From assembly GCF_900101335.1 (NCBI RefSeq), contig NZ_FNKA01000001.1, positions 744,001 to 808,000 on the forward strand: a stretch of 64,000 nucleotides of DNA, written 5' to 3'. Positions 55,697-64,000 of the stretch are shown here, in pieces (within the stretch, counting starts at the first letter, position 1; each line of letters opens with the position of its first letter). A program made the translations under genes and the position numbers. The DNA is from Quadrisphaera sp. DSM 44207 (GTDB taxonomy: Bacteria; Actinomycetota; Actinomycetes; Actinomycetales; Quadrisphaeraceae). The notes beneath the pieces are model-generated. The model had not been told where the DNA came from and ran no database searches. It worked only from the letters and a program-made list of their open reading frames with translations.

Positions 55697-57006
55697 CGGA
55701 GGAACCCTTCGTAGTGGCGCTGCTGCAGCTGGGACTCGATCTGCTTCACCGTCTCCAGGCCGACCCCCACGATGATGAGGATGGAGGCCCCGCCGAACGG
55801 GAAGTTCTGGTTGGCGCCGACCAGCACGAGCGCGACGACGGGGATCAGCGCCACCACGCCCAGGTACAGCGCCCCGGGCAGCGTGATGCGGGTCAGCACG
55901 TAGTCGAGGTACTCGGCCGTCGGGCGCCCGGCGCGCACGCCGGGGATGAACCCGCCGACGCGCTTGATGTTGTCCGCCACCTCCTCGGGGTTGAACGTGA
56001 TCGCCACGTAGAAGTACGTGAAGAACACGATGAGGAGGAAGTACAGGGTGATGTAGAGGGGGTGGTCACCGGCCGTGAACGTCTCCTGCAGCCAGACCAC
56101 CCATCCCGCGGTGGGGTCGGCGAACTGCGCGACCAGGGAGGGCAGGTACAGCAGCGAGGAGGCGAAGATGATCGGGATCACCCCGGCCATGTTCACCTTC
56201 ATGGGGATGTACGTGCTCGTCCCGCCGTACATGCGCCGCCCGACCATGCGCTTGGCGTACTGCACCGGCACGCGGCGCTGGGACTGCTCGACGAAGACCA
56301 CGAGCGCGACGACGACCAGGCCGACGGCGATGACGAGCGCCATGACGTCGTAGCCGCGCTCGCGCCCGATGGCCCAGATGGAGGACGGGAAGGTCGCGGC
56401 GATCGAGGTGAAGATCAGCAGGGACATCCCGTTGCCGATCCCGCGCTCGGTGACCAGCTCGCCCATCCACATCACCAGGCCGGTGCCGGCCGTCATGGTC
56501 AGCACCATGAGCAGCACCACGGGCACCGAGCCGTCGGGGATGACGTCGCCGCACGCCGCCGGGGCGCCGGCGCCGCCCCCGAACAGGTTGCCCGAGCGGG
56601 CGACCGCGATGTACGTCGTGGACTGCAGCACCGCCAGCGCGATCGTCAGGTAGCGCGTGTACTGGGTCAGCTTGGCGGTGCCGGACTGGCCCTCCTGGTG
56701 CAGGGCCTCGAAGCGGGGGATCACCACGCGCAGCAGCTGGATGATGATGCTCGCGGTGATGTAGGGCATGATCCCGAGCGCGAACACGGACAGCTGCAGC
56801 AGCGCGCCGCCGCTGAAGAGGTTGACCAGCCCCAGCAGGTCGCCCGTGGTGGAGATCCCCCCCAGGCACTCCTGCACGTTGCGGTAGCTCACGCCCGGCG
56901 TCGGGATGAACGACCCCAGCCGGAAGACGGCCATGATGGCCAGCGTGAAGAGCAGCTTGCGCCGCAGGTCGGGCGTCTTGAACGCCCGCACGAATGCGCT
57001 GAGCAC
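55693..57006 (-). CDS. secY: Preprotein translocase subunit SecY
   Basis: A 437-aa central channel of the Sec translocon with ten transmembrane helices. Conserved FKTPDLRRKLLFTLAIMAVF at the start, GMSLLIFTSIAATFPSSIW in the middle, the cytosolic loop region RRVPVQYAKRMVGRRMYGG, and SQLQQRHYEGFLR at the end. GTG 57006 has GGAGG ahead. A strong hairpin in the 183-bp gap after rplO suggests that secY-adk-map is transcribed from its own promoter rather than only by readthrough from the spc genes. Confidence 0.98.
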   Translation of the reverse strand: MLSAFVRAFKTPDLRRKLLFTLAIMAVFRLGSFIPTPGVSYRNVQECLGGISTTGDLLGLVNLFSGGALLQLSVFALGIMPYITASIIIQLLRVVIPRFEALHQEGQSGTAKLTQYTRYLTIALAVLQSTTYIAVARSGNLFGGGAGAPAACGDVIPDGSVPVVLLMVLTMTAGTGLVMWMGELVTERGIGNGMSLLIFTSIAATFPSSIWAIGRERGYDVMALVIAVGLVVVALVVFVEQSQRRVPVQYAKRMVGRRMYGGTSTYIPMKVNMAGVIPIIFASSLLYLPSLVAQFADPTAGWVVWLQETFTAGDHPLYITLYFLLIVFFTYFYVAITFNPEEVADNIKRVGGFIPGVRAGRPTAEYLDYVLTRITLPGALYLGVVALIPVVALVLVGANQNFPFGGASILIIVGVGLETVKQIESQLQQRHYEGFLR

Positions 57007-57099
57007 CAGTCCTCCATCGTCCGCCCCGCAGGGCGCTCCTGTCCCCCGCACCGGCCGGGCCGGGCGGCCGCGTCGCGCAGCCGGGGCGCGCCGGACGCG

Positions 57100-57138
57100 C
57101 GGACGCGCCCGGGCGAGGTTACCGCCCGGGCGCGTCCG
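57100..57138 (-). terminator. Terminator-like hairpin between rplO and secY
   Basis: Perfect 16-bp G/C-rich arms (57100-57115, 57123-57138) with a 7-nt loop AGGTTAC, about 50 nt after the rplO stop and 94 nt before secY. Confidence 0.75.
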
Positions 57139-57189
57139 GAGTGCGCGGGACGCCGCCTCCGCTGGTCGCGGACGGCGTCCCGGGACCTG

Positions 57190-57702
57190 TCACAGCGTGG
57201 TGGTGCTCCCGCCGGCGGCCGCGATCTTCTCGGCCGCGGAGGCGGAGAAGGCGTGCGCGCTCACCCGCAGCGCCACCGAGACCTCCCCCGTGCCGAGGAC
57301 CTTCACGCGCTGCTTGCGGCGCACGGCCCCCTTGGCGACGAGGTCCTCGACGGAGACGGGCCCCCCGGCGGGGAACAGCTCCGAGAGGCGGTCGAGGTTC
57401 ACGACCTGGTACTCGGTCTTGAACGGGTTGGTGAAGCCGCGCAGCTTCGGCAGCCGCATGTGCAGCGGCATCTGCCCGCCCTCGAAGGCCTCGGGCACCG
57501 CGTAGCGGGCCCGGCTGCCCTTGGTGCCGCGGCCCGCGGTCTTGCCCTTGCTGCCCTCGCCGCGGCCGACGCGGGTCTTCGCGGTGCGCGCGCCCGGCGC
57601 CGGGCGCAGGTGGTGCACCTTCAGGGCGCTGCCGCCCCCGGCCGCGCCCCGGGCGGTGCCCCCGACGGTGGCCGGGGCGGTGCTGTCGGTGCTCTCGCTC
57701 AT
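57190..57702 (-). CDS. rplO: 50S ribosomal protein L15
   Basis: A 170-aa protein. The conserved part begins at [20 protein letters not shown] and includes [36 protein letters not shown] and [19 protein letters not shown]. The first 26 residues (Ser/Thr/Ala/Gly) are an extension beyond the E. coli length of 144. It follows rpmD by one nucleotide and precedes the secY-side hairpin. Confidence 0.97.
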   Translation of the reverse strand: MSESTDSTAPATVGGTARGAAGGGSALKVHHLRPAPGARTAKTRVGRGEGSKGKTAGRGTKGSRARYAVPEAFEGGQMPLHMRLPKLRGFTNPFKTEYQVVNLDRLSELFPAGGPVSVEDLVAKGAVRRKQRVKVLGTGEVSVALRVSAHAFSASAAEKIAAAGGSTTTL

Positions 57703-57703
57703 G

Positions 57704-57886
57704 TCAGTCGACCTCCTCGACGGCGACCAGGTGGCTCACCGTCACGACCATCCCGCGGATCTCGGGACGGTCCTCCTTCACGACGACGTCGCCGATCCGC
57801 TTCAGCCCCAGCGAGCGCAGGGTGTCGCGCTGGTTCTGCTTGCCGCCGATCTCCGACCGGGTCTGGGTGACCTTCAGGCGTGCCAT
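57704..57886 (-). CDS. rpmD: 50S ribosomal protein L30
   Basis: A 60-aa protein of standard length: [20 protein letters not shown] and [18 protein letters not shown], then [22 protein letters not shown] 57886 shares one base with the rpsE stop (TGATG). It is the middle gene of rpsE-rpmD-rplO. Confidence 0.97.
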   Translation of the reverse strand: MARLKVTQTRSEIGGKQNQRDTLRSLGLKRIGDVVVKEDRPEIRGMVVTVSHLVAVEEVD

Positions 57887-58518
57887 CAGGCGCTCGCCTC
57901 CGCCCGGGCCCGCAGCAGCGCCGCCGGCGCCACCTCGTCGATGCCCAGGCCCCGGCGCGCCGCCACGGCCTCCGGCTGCTCCAGGCCCTTGAGCGCCGTC
58001 ACCGTCGCCTTGACGATGTTGATGGCGTTGGAGGAGCCCAGGGACTTGCTCAGCACGTCGTGGATGCCGGCGCACTCGAGGACGGCGCGCACCGGGCCGC
58101 CGGCGATGACGCCGGTGCCGGGGGACGCCGGGCGCAGGAGCACGACGCCCGCGGCGTCCTCGCCCTGCACCGGGTGCGGGATGGTGCCCTGGATCCGCGG
58201 GACGCGGAAGAAGCTCTTCTTCGCCTCCTCGACGCCCTTGGCGATCGCCGCGGGCACCTCCTTGGCCTTGCCGTAGCCGACGCCGAGGGTGCCGTCGCCG
58301 TCGCCCACCACGACCAGCGCGGTGAAGCTGAAGCGGCGACCGCCCTTGACGACCTTGGCGACGCGGTTGATGGTCACGACGCGCTCGATGAACTGGCTGC
58401 GCTCCTGGGCGCCGCCGCCGCTGCGGTCGTTGCGGTCACGGCGGTCGCGGCGGTCGCCGCCCCCGCCCGCGGACCCGCCGGCAGCGGGGCCGCTGCCCCT
58501 GCGCTGCTGTCCGGGCAT
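57886..58518 (-). CDS. rpsE: 30S ribosomal protein S5
   Basis: A 210-aa protein. The double-stranded-RNA-binding N-domain has [20 protein letters not shown], followed by [20 protein letters not shown] and the C-domain [19 protein letters not shown]. It takes part in decoding accuracy. The first 40 residues are an unusual Gly/Arg/Asp extension ([11 protein letters not shown] between Gly runs), longer than the E. coli N-terminus. Confidence 0.97.
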   Translation of the reverse strand: MPGQQRRGSGPAAGGSAGGGGDRRDRRDRNDRSGGGAQERSQFIERVVTINRVAKVVKGGRRFSFTALVVVGDGDGTLGVGYGKAKEVPAAIAKGVEEAKKSFFRVPRIQGTIPHPVQGEDAAGVVLLRPASPGTGVIAGGPVRAVLECAGIHDVLSKSLGSSNAINIVKATVTALKGLEQPEAVAARRGLGIDEVAPAALLRARAEASA

Positions 58519-58576
58519 CAGATGGTCCTCTCGTCCTGGTGCGTGCTCGTCGTGGGTCGAGCCGTCGCTCGTGCGC

Positions 58577-58972
58577 TCACAGGGCCAGCCCGCCCTCGCG
58601 GGCGCCCTCGGCGACGGCGGCGACCCGGCCGTGGTAGCGGTTGCCGCCCCGGTCGAAGACCACGGCCTCGATCCCGGCGGCGCGGGCGCGCTCGGCCACC
58701 AGCTCGCCGACGCGGCGGGCCTTGGCGGTCTTGTCGCCCTCGGCGGCGCGCAGGTCCGCCTCCATGGTGGAGGCCGACGCCACGGTGCGGCCGACGGTGT
58801 CGTCGACGACCTGCACGAACAGGTGGCGGCTGGACCGGGTGACCACCAGCCGCGGCCGGACCGCGGTGCCGGTGACCTTCTTGCGCACCCGCACGTGCCG
58901 GCGCTTGCGGGCAGCGCCCTGCGACTTGCCGCTGCCCCTGCGGAGCAGGGTGCTCCTGCTGGCCAGAGCCAT
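58577..58972 (-). CDS. rplR: 50S ribosomal protein L18
   Basis: A 131-aa 5S-rRNA-binding protein. Conserved [38 protein letters not shown] and [23 protein letters not shown] 58972 shares a base with the rplF stop (TGATG); a GTG one codon earlier is possible but would give MM. Slightly longer than the E. coli protein (117 aa). Confidence 0.97.
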   Translation of the reverse strand: MALASRSTLLRRGSGKSQGAARKRRHVRVRKKVTGTAVRPRLVVTRSSRHLFVQVVDDTVGRTVASASTMEADLRAAEGDKTAKARRVGELVAERARAAGIEAVVFDRGGNRYHGRVAAVAEGAREGGLAL

Positions 58973-59511
58973 CACTTACCAGCCTTCCCGACCTTGCGCC
59001 GGACCTGCTCGCCGGCGTAGCGCACGCCCTTGCCCTTGTACGGGTCGGGCCGGCGCAGCTTGCGGATCTTCGCGGCGACCTCGCCCACCTGCTGCTTGTC
59101 GATGCCCTGCACCGAGAAGCGGTTGGGGGCCTCGACCGCGAAGGTGATGCCGTCGGGGGCCCCGACGAGCACCGGGTGGCTGAAGCCGAGCGCGAACTCC
59201 AGGTCCGCGCCGCGGGCCTGCACCCGGTACCCGGTGCCGACGATCTCCAGGCGCTTGGTGTAGCCCTCGGTGACGCCGACGACCATGTTGGCCAGCAGCG
59301 TGCGCGTCAGGCCGTGCAGCGACTTGGACAACCGCTCGTCGTCCGGACGGGTCACCGCGAGGACGCCGTCCTCACCGCGGGTGACCGCGATGGGGGCGGG
59401 AACGGTGTGCCGCAGCGTGCCGCGGGGTCCCGTGACCGTGACGGCGTCGCCGTCGACGGTCACGTCGACGCCGCTGGGCACCGGGATGGGCAGCTTGCCG
59501 ATGCGCGACAT
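58972..59511 (-). CDS. rplF: 50S ribosomal protein L6
   Basis: A 179-aa protein of usual length. [51 protein letters not shown] and the C-terminal signature [20 protein letters not shown]. It helps form the factor-binding region of the large subunit. Order rpsH-rplF-rplR is standard. Confidence 0.98.
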   Translation of the reverse strand: MSRIGKLPIPVPSGVDVTVDGDAVTVTGPRGTLRHTVPAPIAVTRGEDGVLAVTRPDDERLSKSLHGLTRTLLANMVVGVTEGYTKRLEIVGTGYRVQARGADLEFALGFSHPVLVGAPDGITFAVEAPNRFSVQGIDKQQVGEVAAKIRKLRRPDPYKGKGVRYAGEQVRRKVGKAGK

Positions 59512-59523
59512 GGGTCCTCCTCC

Positions 59524-59922
59524 TCACCAGACGTAGGCGAGGACTTCCCCGCCCACGCCCTGCTTGGCCGCCTGGCGGTCGGTGAGCAGCCCCGAGGACG
59601 TGGACAGGATCGCCACGCCGAGGCCGCCCAGGACGCGCGGCAGGTTCGTCGACTTCGCGTACACGCGCAGCCCTGGCTTGCTCACCCGGCGCAGGCCGGC
59701 GATGGAGCGCTCGCGGTTGGGACCGAACTTCAGGTCCAGCACGAGCTTCTTGCCCACCTCGGCGTCCTCGACGCGCCAGGCGGCGATGTAGCCCTCGGTG
59801 CGCAGGATCTCCGCGACGCGGGACTTGATCTTGCTGTACGGCATGGTGACCTCGTCGTGGTACGCCGTGTTGGCGTTCCGCAGGCGCGTCAGCATGTCCG
59901 CGATCGGGTCGGTCATGGTCAT
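59524..59922 (-). CDS. rpsH: 30S ribosomal protein S8
   Basis: A 132-aa early-binding protein of the 30S platform; its E. coli counterpart also represses the spc operon by binding its m[62 protein letters not shown] and GGEVLAYVW cover the family. ATG 59922 and ATG 59916 are both possible starts. Confidence 0.97.
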   Translation of the reverse strand: MTMTDPIADMLTRLRNANTAYHDEVTMPYSKIKSRVAEILRTEGYIAAWRVEDAEVGKKLVLDLKFGPNRERSIAGLRRVSKPGLRVYAKSTNLPRVLGGLGVAILSTSSGLLTDRQAAKQGVGGEVLAYVW

Positions 59923-59998
59923 CGGGCTCGTCCGCCCTTCCTCGCCGTGGTTTCCGCCGCGCTCAGCGCGGGACCTGCGGCGCAGTCGTTCGTGGTCG

Positions 59999-60184
59999 TT
60001 ACCAGGAGCTCTTGGTGATGCCCGGCAGCTCACCGCGGTGAGCCATGTCGCGCAGGCAGATCCGGCAGATGCCGAACTTGCGGTACACCGAGTGAGGGCG
60101 CCCGCAGCGCTGGCAGCGGGTGTAGGCGCGCACGCCGAACTTCGGCTTGCGGGACGCCTTGACGATCAGCGCGGTCTTCGCCAC
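59999..60184 (-). CDS. rpsN: 30S ribosomal protein S14, zinc-binding (type Z)
   Basis: A 61-aa short S14 with two CxxC pairs, C24/C27 (CQRCGRP) and C40/C43 (CRICLRD), which bind zinc. The C-terminus is [11 protein letters not shown]. The zinc-containing form is the housekeeping type in actinobacteria; a zinc-independent paralogue, if any, lies outside the window. Confidence 0.98.
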   Translation of the reverse strand: MAKTALIVKASRKPKFGVRAYTRCQRCGRPHSVYRKFGICRICLRDMAHRGELPGITKSSW

Positions 60185-60185
60185 G

Positions 60186-60766
60186 TCAGCTCTCCTTGAA
60201 GGGGAATCCGAGGAGCCGCAGCAGCGCCCGGCCCTCGTCGTCGGAGGTGGCCGTGGTGACGACGGTGATGTCCATCCCGCGCACCCGGTCGATCCTGTCC
60301 TGGTCGATCTCGTGGAACATCGACTGCTCGTCGAGGCCGAAGGTGTAGTTGCCCCGGCCGTCGAACTGCCGCGGCGAGAGCCCGCGGAAGTCGCGGATGC
60401 GCGGCAGCGCCAGCGACAGCAGGCGGTCCAGGAACTCCCACATCCGGTCGCCGCGCAGGGTGGTGTGCGCGCCGATCGGCATGCCCTCGCGCAGCTTGAA
60501 CTGCGCGATGGACTTGCGGGCCCGGGTCACGGCGGGGCGCTGGCCGGTGATGGCCGACAGGTCGCGCACCGCGCCGTCGATGAGCTTGGAGTCGCGCGCG
60601 GCGTCACCCACGCCCATGTTCACGACGACCTTGACCAGGCCGGGCACCTGCATGGGGTTGGCGTAGCCGAACTGCTCGCGCAGCGCGGGGACGACCTCGG
60701 TGCGGTAGCGCGCCTGCAGCCGCGGCGCGACGCGCTCGGCCCGGGCGGGGGCGTCAGCGGGGGTGC

Positions 60767-60770
<4 letters not shown>
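60186..60770 (-). CDS. rplE: 50S ribosomal protein L5
   Basis: A 194-aa protein linking 5S rRNA to the P-site region. [80 protein letters not shown] and [23 protein letters not shown] 60770 overlaps the rplX stop (ATGA). A 12-residue Ala-rich N-terminal extension is present. Confidence 0.97.
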
Positions 60771-61135
<365 letters not shown>

Positions 61136-61137
61136 GC

Positions 61138-61506
61138 TCACAGCACCTCCGGCGCCAGCGAGATGATCTTCATGAAGCGCTTGTCGCGCAGCTCGCGACC
61201 GACGGGGCCGAAGATGCGCGTGCCGCGGGGGTCGCCGTCGGCGCGCAGGATCACGGCCGCGTTCTCGTCGAAGCGGATGTATGAGCCGTCCGGACGGCGG
61301 CGCTCCTTGGAGGTGCGGACGACGACGGCCTTGACCACGTCGCCCTTCTTGACGTTGCCGCCCGGGATCGCGTCCTTGACGGTGGCGACGATGACGTCGC
61401 CGATGCCGGCGTAGCGGCGCCCGGAACCGCCGAGCACGCGGATGCAGAGGATCTCCTTGGCACCCGTGTTGTCGGCGACCCTCAGCCGCGACTCCTGCTG
61501 GATCAC
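61138..61506 (-). CDS. rplN: 50S ribosomal protein L14
   Basis: A 122-aa intersubunit-bridge protein, exactly the family length. [60 protein letters not shown] and [20 protein letters not shown]. The start is GTG 61506; the gap to rpsQ is 91 nt. Confidence 0.98.
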   Translation of the reverse strand: MIQQESRLRVADNTGAKEILCIRVLGGSGRRYAGIGDVIVATVKDAIPGGNVKKGDVVKAVVVRTSKERRRPDGSYIRFDENAAVILRADGDPRGTRIFGPVGRELRDKRFMKIISLAPEVL

Positions 61507-61597
61507 TGCTTCTCTCCTGTCGTCGCGCCGGTCCTCGTTGGGCGCCGGGGGAACCCCGAGCGCCCGGCGAGCCTGGCGGAACCGGTGGTGCTGGTGG

Positions 61598-61897
61598 CTA
61601 CTTGGCCTTCTCGAGGACCTCGACGACGCGCCAGCGCTTCGTCGCCGACAGCGGCCGGGTCTCGACGATGGAGACCAGGTCGCCGATGCCGGCGACGCCG
61701 GCCTCGTCGTGGGCCTTGACCTTGCTGGTGCGCCGCACGACCTTGCCGTACAGCGCGTGCTTGACGCGGTCCTCGACGGCCACGACCACGGTCTTGGTCA
61801 TCTTGTCGCTGACCACGTAGCCGCGGCGGGACTTGCGGTAGCCGCGGGCCGGGGCCGCAGCGCCGGTGGGCTCGGGAGCGGAGCTCTGCTCGCTCAC
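61598..61897 (-). CDS. rpsQ: 30S ribosomal protein S17
   Basis: A 99-aa OB-fold protein. [40 protein letters not shown] and [19 protein letters not shown]. The first 18 residues are an acidic/Ala extension. GTG 61897 overlaps the rpmC stop by four nucleotides (GTGA). Confidence 0.97.
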   Translation of the reverse strand: MSEQSSAPEPTGAAAPARGYRKSRRGYVVSDKMTKTVVVAVEDRVKHALYGKVVRRTSKVKAHDEAGVAGIGDLVSIVETRPLSATKRWRVVEVLEKAK

Positions 61898-62127
61898 TGG
61901 GTCTCGACCTCCCCGATGCCGAGCTCGCGCTCGCGCATGGTCGTGTAGATCCGGGCGATGTCCCGGCGCACGGCGCGCAGCCGCGCGTTGTTCTCCAGCT
62001 GCCCGGTGGCCGACTGGAAGCGGAGGTTGAACAGCTCCTCCTTGGCCTTGCGCAGCTCCTCGACGAGGCGCTCGTCCTCGAGGCCGCGCAGGGCGGCCGG
62101 CGTGAGGTCCTTCGAGCCCACGGCCAT
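61894..62127 (-). CDS. rpmC: 50S ribosomal protein L29
   Basis: A 77-aa helical protein near the exit tunnel that docks trigger factor and [23 protein letters not shown] and [20 protein letters not shown] are diagnostic. ATG 62127 shares one base with the rplP stop. A 10-residue C-terminal extension (LGIGEVETQ) is common in actinobacteria. Confidence 0.97.
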   Translation of the reverse strand: MAVGSKDLTPAALRGLEDERLVEELRKAKEELFNLRFQSATGQLENNARLRAVRRDIARIYTTMRERELGIGEVETQ

Positions 62128-62546
62128 CAGGCGTCACTCCCCTCGCGGGTCACGAACCGGGCCTTCATCGGGAGCTTGTGGATCGCGCGGCGCATGGCCT
62201 CGCGGGCGATCGGCTCCGGCACGCCGGACAGCTCGAACATCACGCGACCGGGCTTGACGTTGGCGATCCACCACTCGGGCGAGCCCTTGCCGGAGCCCAT
62301 CCGGGTCTCGGCGGGCTTCTTCGTCAGCGGCCGGTCGGGGTAGATGTTGATCCACACCTTGCCGCCGCGCCGGATGTGGCGGGTCATGGCGATGCGGGCG
62401 GACTCGATCTGGCGGTTGGTGACGTACCCGTGCTCCACGGCCTGGATGCCGTAGTCGCCGAACGTCACCTCGGTGCCGCCGGTCGCGGCGCCCCTGCGGG
62501 TGGGGTGGTGCTGCTTGCGGTGCTTGAGCCGCCGGGGGATCAGCAC
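62127..62546 (-). CDS. rplP: 50S ribosomal protein L16
   Basis: A 139-aa protein at the peptidyl-transferase side of the A site. [60 protein letters not shown] and [20 protein letters not shown]. The start is GTG 62546, 3 nt after rpsC. Confidence 0.98.
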   Translation of the reverse strand: MLIPRRLKHRKQHHPTRRGAATGGTEVTFGDYGIQAVEHGYVTNRQIESARIAMTRHIRRGGKVWINIYPDRPLTKKPAETRMGSGKGSPEWWIANVKPGRVMFELSGVPEPIAREAMRRAIHKLPMKARFVTREGSDA

Positions 62547-62549
62547 GTC

Positions 62550-63395
62550 TCAGCCCTCCGTCGCGGAGTCGGTCGCGGCGGCCTGCTCGGCCGGCGCGGT
62601 GGGGGTAGCGGTCGCAGCGGCGCCGGAGCGGGCCTCGCCGTCGCCGCGGCCGCGCTGCGGGCGGTCGCCGTCACGGCCGCGCTGCGGGCGGTCGCCGCGG
62701 GGCGGGCGCCCGCCGCCGCCGCGCGGGGCGGCGGCCTGCTGGGCGGCCAGCTCGCGCTGGGTGAGGTCGCCCTTGTAGATCCAAACCTTCACGCCGATGC
62801 GGCCGAAGGTGGTGCGCGCCTCGTAGAAGCCGTAATCGATGTTCGCGCGCAGGGTGTGCAGCGGCACGCGCCCCTCGCGGTAGAACTCCGAGCGGCTCAT
62901 CTCCGCGCCGCCGAGGCGGCCGGAGCACTGCACGCGGATGCCCTGCGCGCCGGCGCGCTGCGCGGACTGCATGCCCTTGCGCATGGCGCGGCGGAAGGAG
63001 ACGCGGCTGGACAGCTGCTCGGCGATGCCCTGGGCGACCAGCTGCGCCTCGACGTCGGGGTTCTTCACCTCGAGGATGTTCAGCTGCACCTGCTTGCCGG
63101 TGAGCTTCTCCAGCTCTCCGCGCAGGCGGTCCGCCTCCGCGCCGCGGCGGCCGATGACGATGCCCGGGCGCGCGGTGTGGATGTCCACGCGCACGCGGTC
63201 GCGGGTGCGCTCGATCTCGACGCGCGCGATGCCGGCGCGGTCCATGCCCTTGGACATGAGCCGCCGGATCGCGACGTCCTCCTTCACGTAGTCGCGGTAC
63301 CGCTGCCCGGACCGGGTGCTGTCGGCGAACCACCGCGACTTGTGGTCGGTGGTGACGCCGAGGCGGAACCCGTGCGGGTTGACCTTCTGTCCCAC
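62550..63395 (-). CDS. rpsC: 30S ribosomal protein S3 with Arg/Gly-rich tail
   Basis: A 281-aa protein with the KH domain (about 38-106: [40 protein letters not shown]) and the S3 C-domain ([37 protein letters not shown]). It forms the mRNA entry with S4 and S5. The last 65 residues are a Gly/Arg/Pro then Ala/Thr tail with a repeated DRPQRGR, encoded by a 27-bp duplication. GTG 63395 shares a base with the rplV stop (TAGTG). Confidence 0.97.
   Translation of the reverse strand: MGQKVNPHGFRLGVTTDHKSRWFADSTRSGQRYRDYVKEDVAIRRLMSKGMDRAGIARVEIERTRDRVRVDIHTARPGIVIGRRGAEADRLRGELEKLTGKQVQLNILEVKNPDVEAQLVAQGIAEQLSSRVSFRRAMRKGMQSAQRAGAQGIRVQCSGRLGGAEMSRSEFYREGRVPLHTLRANIDYGFYEARTTFGRIGVKVWIYKGDLTQRELAAQQAAAPRGGGGRPPRGDRPQRGRDGDRPQRGRGDGEARSGAAATATPTAPAEQAAATDSATEG
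62647..62697. repeat. 24-bp duplication in the rpsC tail
   Basis: Two exact 24-nt copies (62647-62670, 62674-62697) with a 27-nt period, encoding the repeated DRPQRGR block. Confidence 0.88.
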
Positions 63396-63793
63396 TACTG
63401 GCCCCTCCTCGGGGTGCTCGTCTGCTGCTGCGCGCCGGCGCGCTCCGGGGAGGGCGCGACGACGACGGTGATGTGACTGGTGCGCTTGAGGATGCGCCCG
63501 GCCCGGCCCTGCGCCCGGGGGCGGAAGCGCTTCAGGGTCGGCCCCTCGTCCACGTACGCGGCCTCGACCACGAGCGAGCGCTCGTCGAAGGCCTCGCTGG
63601 CCCGGTCCGCCTTGACCCGGGCGTTGGCGATCGCGCTCTCGACCACCTTCAGGACCGGCTCGCTCGCCGCCTGGGGGGCGAAGCGCAGCACGGCCACCGC
63701 CTCGCTGGCGTGGCGGCCCCGGATCAGGTCCACCACCCGGCGGGCCTTCTGGGGCGTGACGCGGACGTACCGCGCCTGCGCCTTGGCTTCCAT
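63395..63793 (-). CDS. rplV: 50S ribosomal protein L22
   Basis: A 132-aa exit-tunnel protein. [40 protein letters not shown] and [20 protein letters not shown] are conserved; the beta-hairpin that lines the tunnel lies in the last block. A 15-residue variable tail follows. ATG 63793 lies 57 nt after rpsS. Confidence 0.98.
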   Translation of the reverse strand: MEAKAQARYVRVTPQKARRVVDLIRGRHASEAVAVLRFAPQAASEPVLKVVESAIANARVKADRASEAFDERSLVVEAAYVDEGPTLKRFRPRAQGRAGRILKRTSHITVVVAPSPERAGAQQQTSTPRRGQ

Positions 63794-63850
63794 CGCTGTC
63801 CTACCTCGTCGCTCGTCGTCGCTGGGCGTGCTGCACCGGACCCCGCCGCG

Positions 63851-64000
63851 TCAGCGGCGGCGGCCCCGGCGGTCGTCCTTCTCGTGGCCGCGGAACGTCC
63901 GCGTCGGGGCGAACTCCCCCAGCTTGTGCCCGACCATCGACTCGGTGACGAAGACCGGGACGTGCTTGCGGCCGTCGTGCACCGCGATGGTGTGCCCGAG
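63851..64000 (-). CDS. rpsS: 30S ribosomal protein S19 (partial, C-terminal part)
   Basis: Only the last 49 codons and the stop are in the window; the gene continues beyond 64000. The sequence [40 protein letters not shown] and a basic KDDRRGRRR end are those of S19, a head protein that contacts the large subunit. It precedes rplV as in the S10 operon. Confidence 0.97.
   Translation of the reverse strand, partial: LGHTIAVHDGRKHVPVFVTESMVGHKLGEFAPTRTFRGHEKDDRRGRRR

Overview
The window is about 75% GC chromosomal DNA from an actinobacterium. GTG starts, 4-nt GTGA/ATGA overlaps, a BldM-type regulator beside a WhiB-family regulator, guaB3 next to guaB, and groES-groEL with a His-rich GroEL tail all point there. 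The gene set would suit Kineosporiales (Kineococcus or Quadrisphaera-like), but that placement is an inference and no marker here proves it. No rRNA, tRNA, insertion sequence, phage gene or CRISPR array was seen.

Layout. (1) 1-4320: cold-shock protein, a methyltransferase, a DUF2277 gene with a reading-frame problem, an M4 metalloprotease with an emfourin-type inhibitor, and a cation/proton antiporter. (2) 4350-8589: aldose epimerase, then guaA-DUF3817-SURF1 linked by 4-nt overlaps, and a tiny gene that looks like an amylosucrase without its catalytic barrel. (3) 8634-12832: glycerol use (glpK, glpF, and divergent glpD). (4) 12843-18565: fasciclin lipoprotein, guaB3, guaB, bldM, a MerR-type regulator and whiD. 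(5) 18678-23196: groEL, groES under a CIRCE element, a THUMP-like methyltransferase and a YihY-family membrane protein. (6) 23294-35079: the t6A and cell-envelope block (tsaD, rimI, tsaB ... tsaE, alr, nnr, acpS). It is split between tsaB and tsaE by four accessory genes (MarR, cell-wall-binding protein, LysR, LysE). (7) 35216-46832: vapBC, an APC transporter, glmS, coaA, two crcB genes, then regulators, oxidoreductases, a DUF222 remnant and a GNAT protein. (8) 46902-64000: glmM and the rpsI-rplM, alpha, spc and S10-like ribosomal clusters back to a partial rpsS, with truA, rpoA, infA, map, adk and secY.

Together the genes form the conserved actinobacterial backbone (ribosome, Sec, GTP synthesis, UDP-GlcNAc precursor synthesis, CoA and ACP, t6A, chaperonin, developmental regulators), with accessory genes inserted at a few junctions. 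Many operons rely on stop/start overlaps. At least eight genes lack a Shine-Dalgarno sequence and instead have a TANNNT box exactly 6 nt before the start codon, the signature of leaderless transcripts.

Things to check first: an L36 gene without its stop codon; a truA whose conserved N-terminus lies upstream of any usable start and which is fused in frame to a DUF5709 protein; a 20-G tract upstream of bldM; the mini-amylosucrase; and many short tandem repeats at gene ends and in protein tails. Some of these may be sequencing errors.
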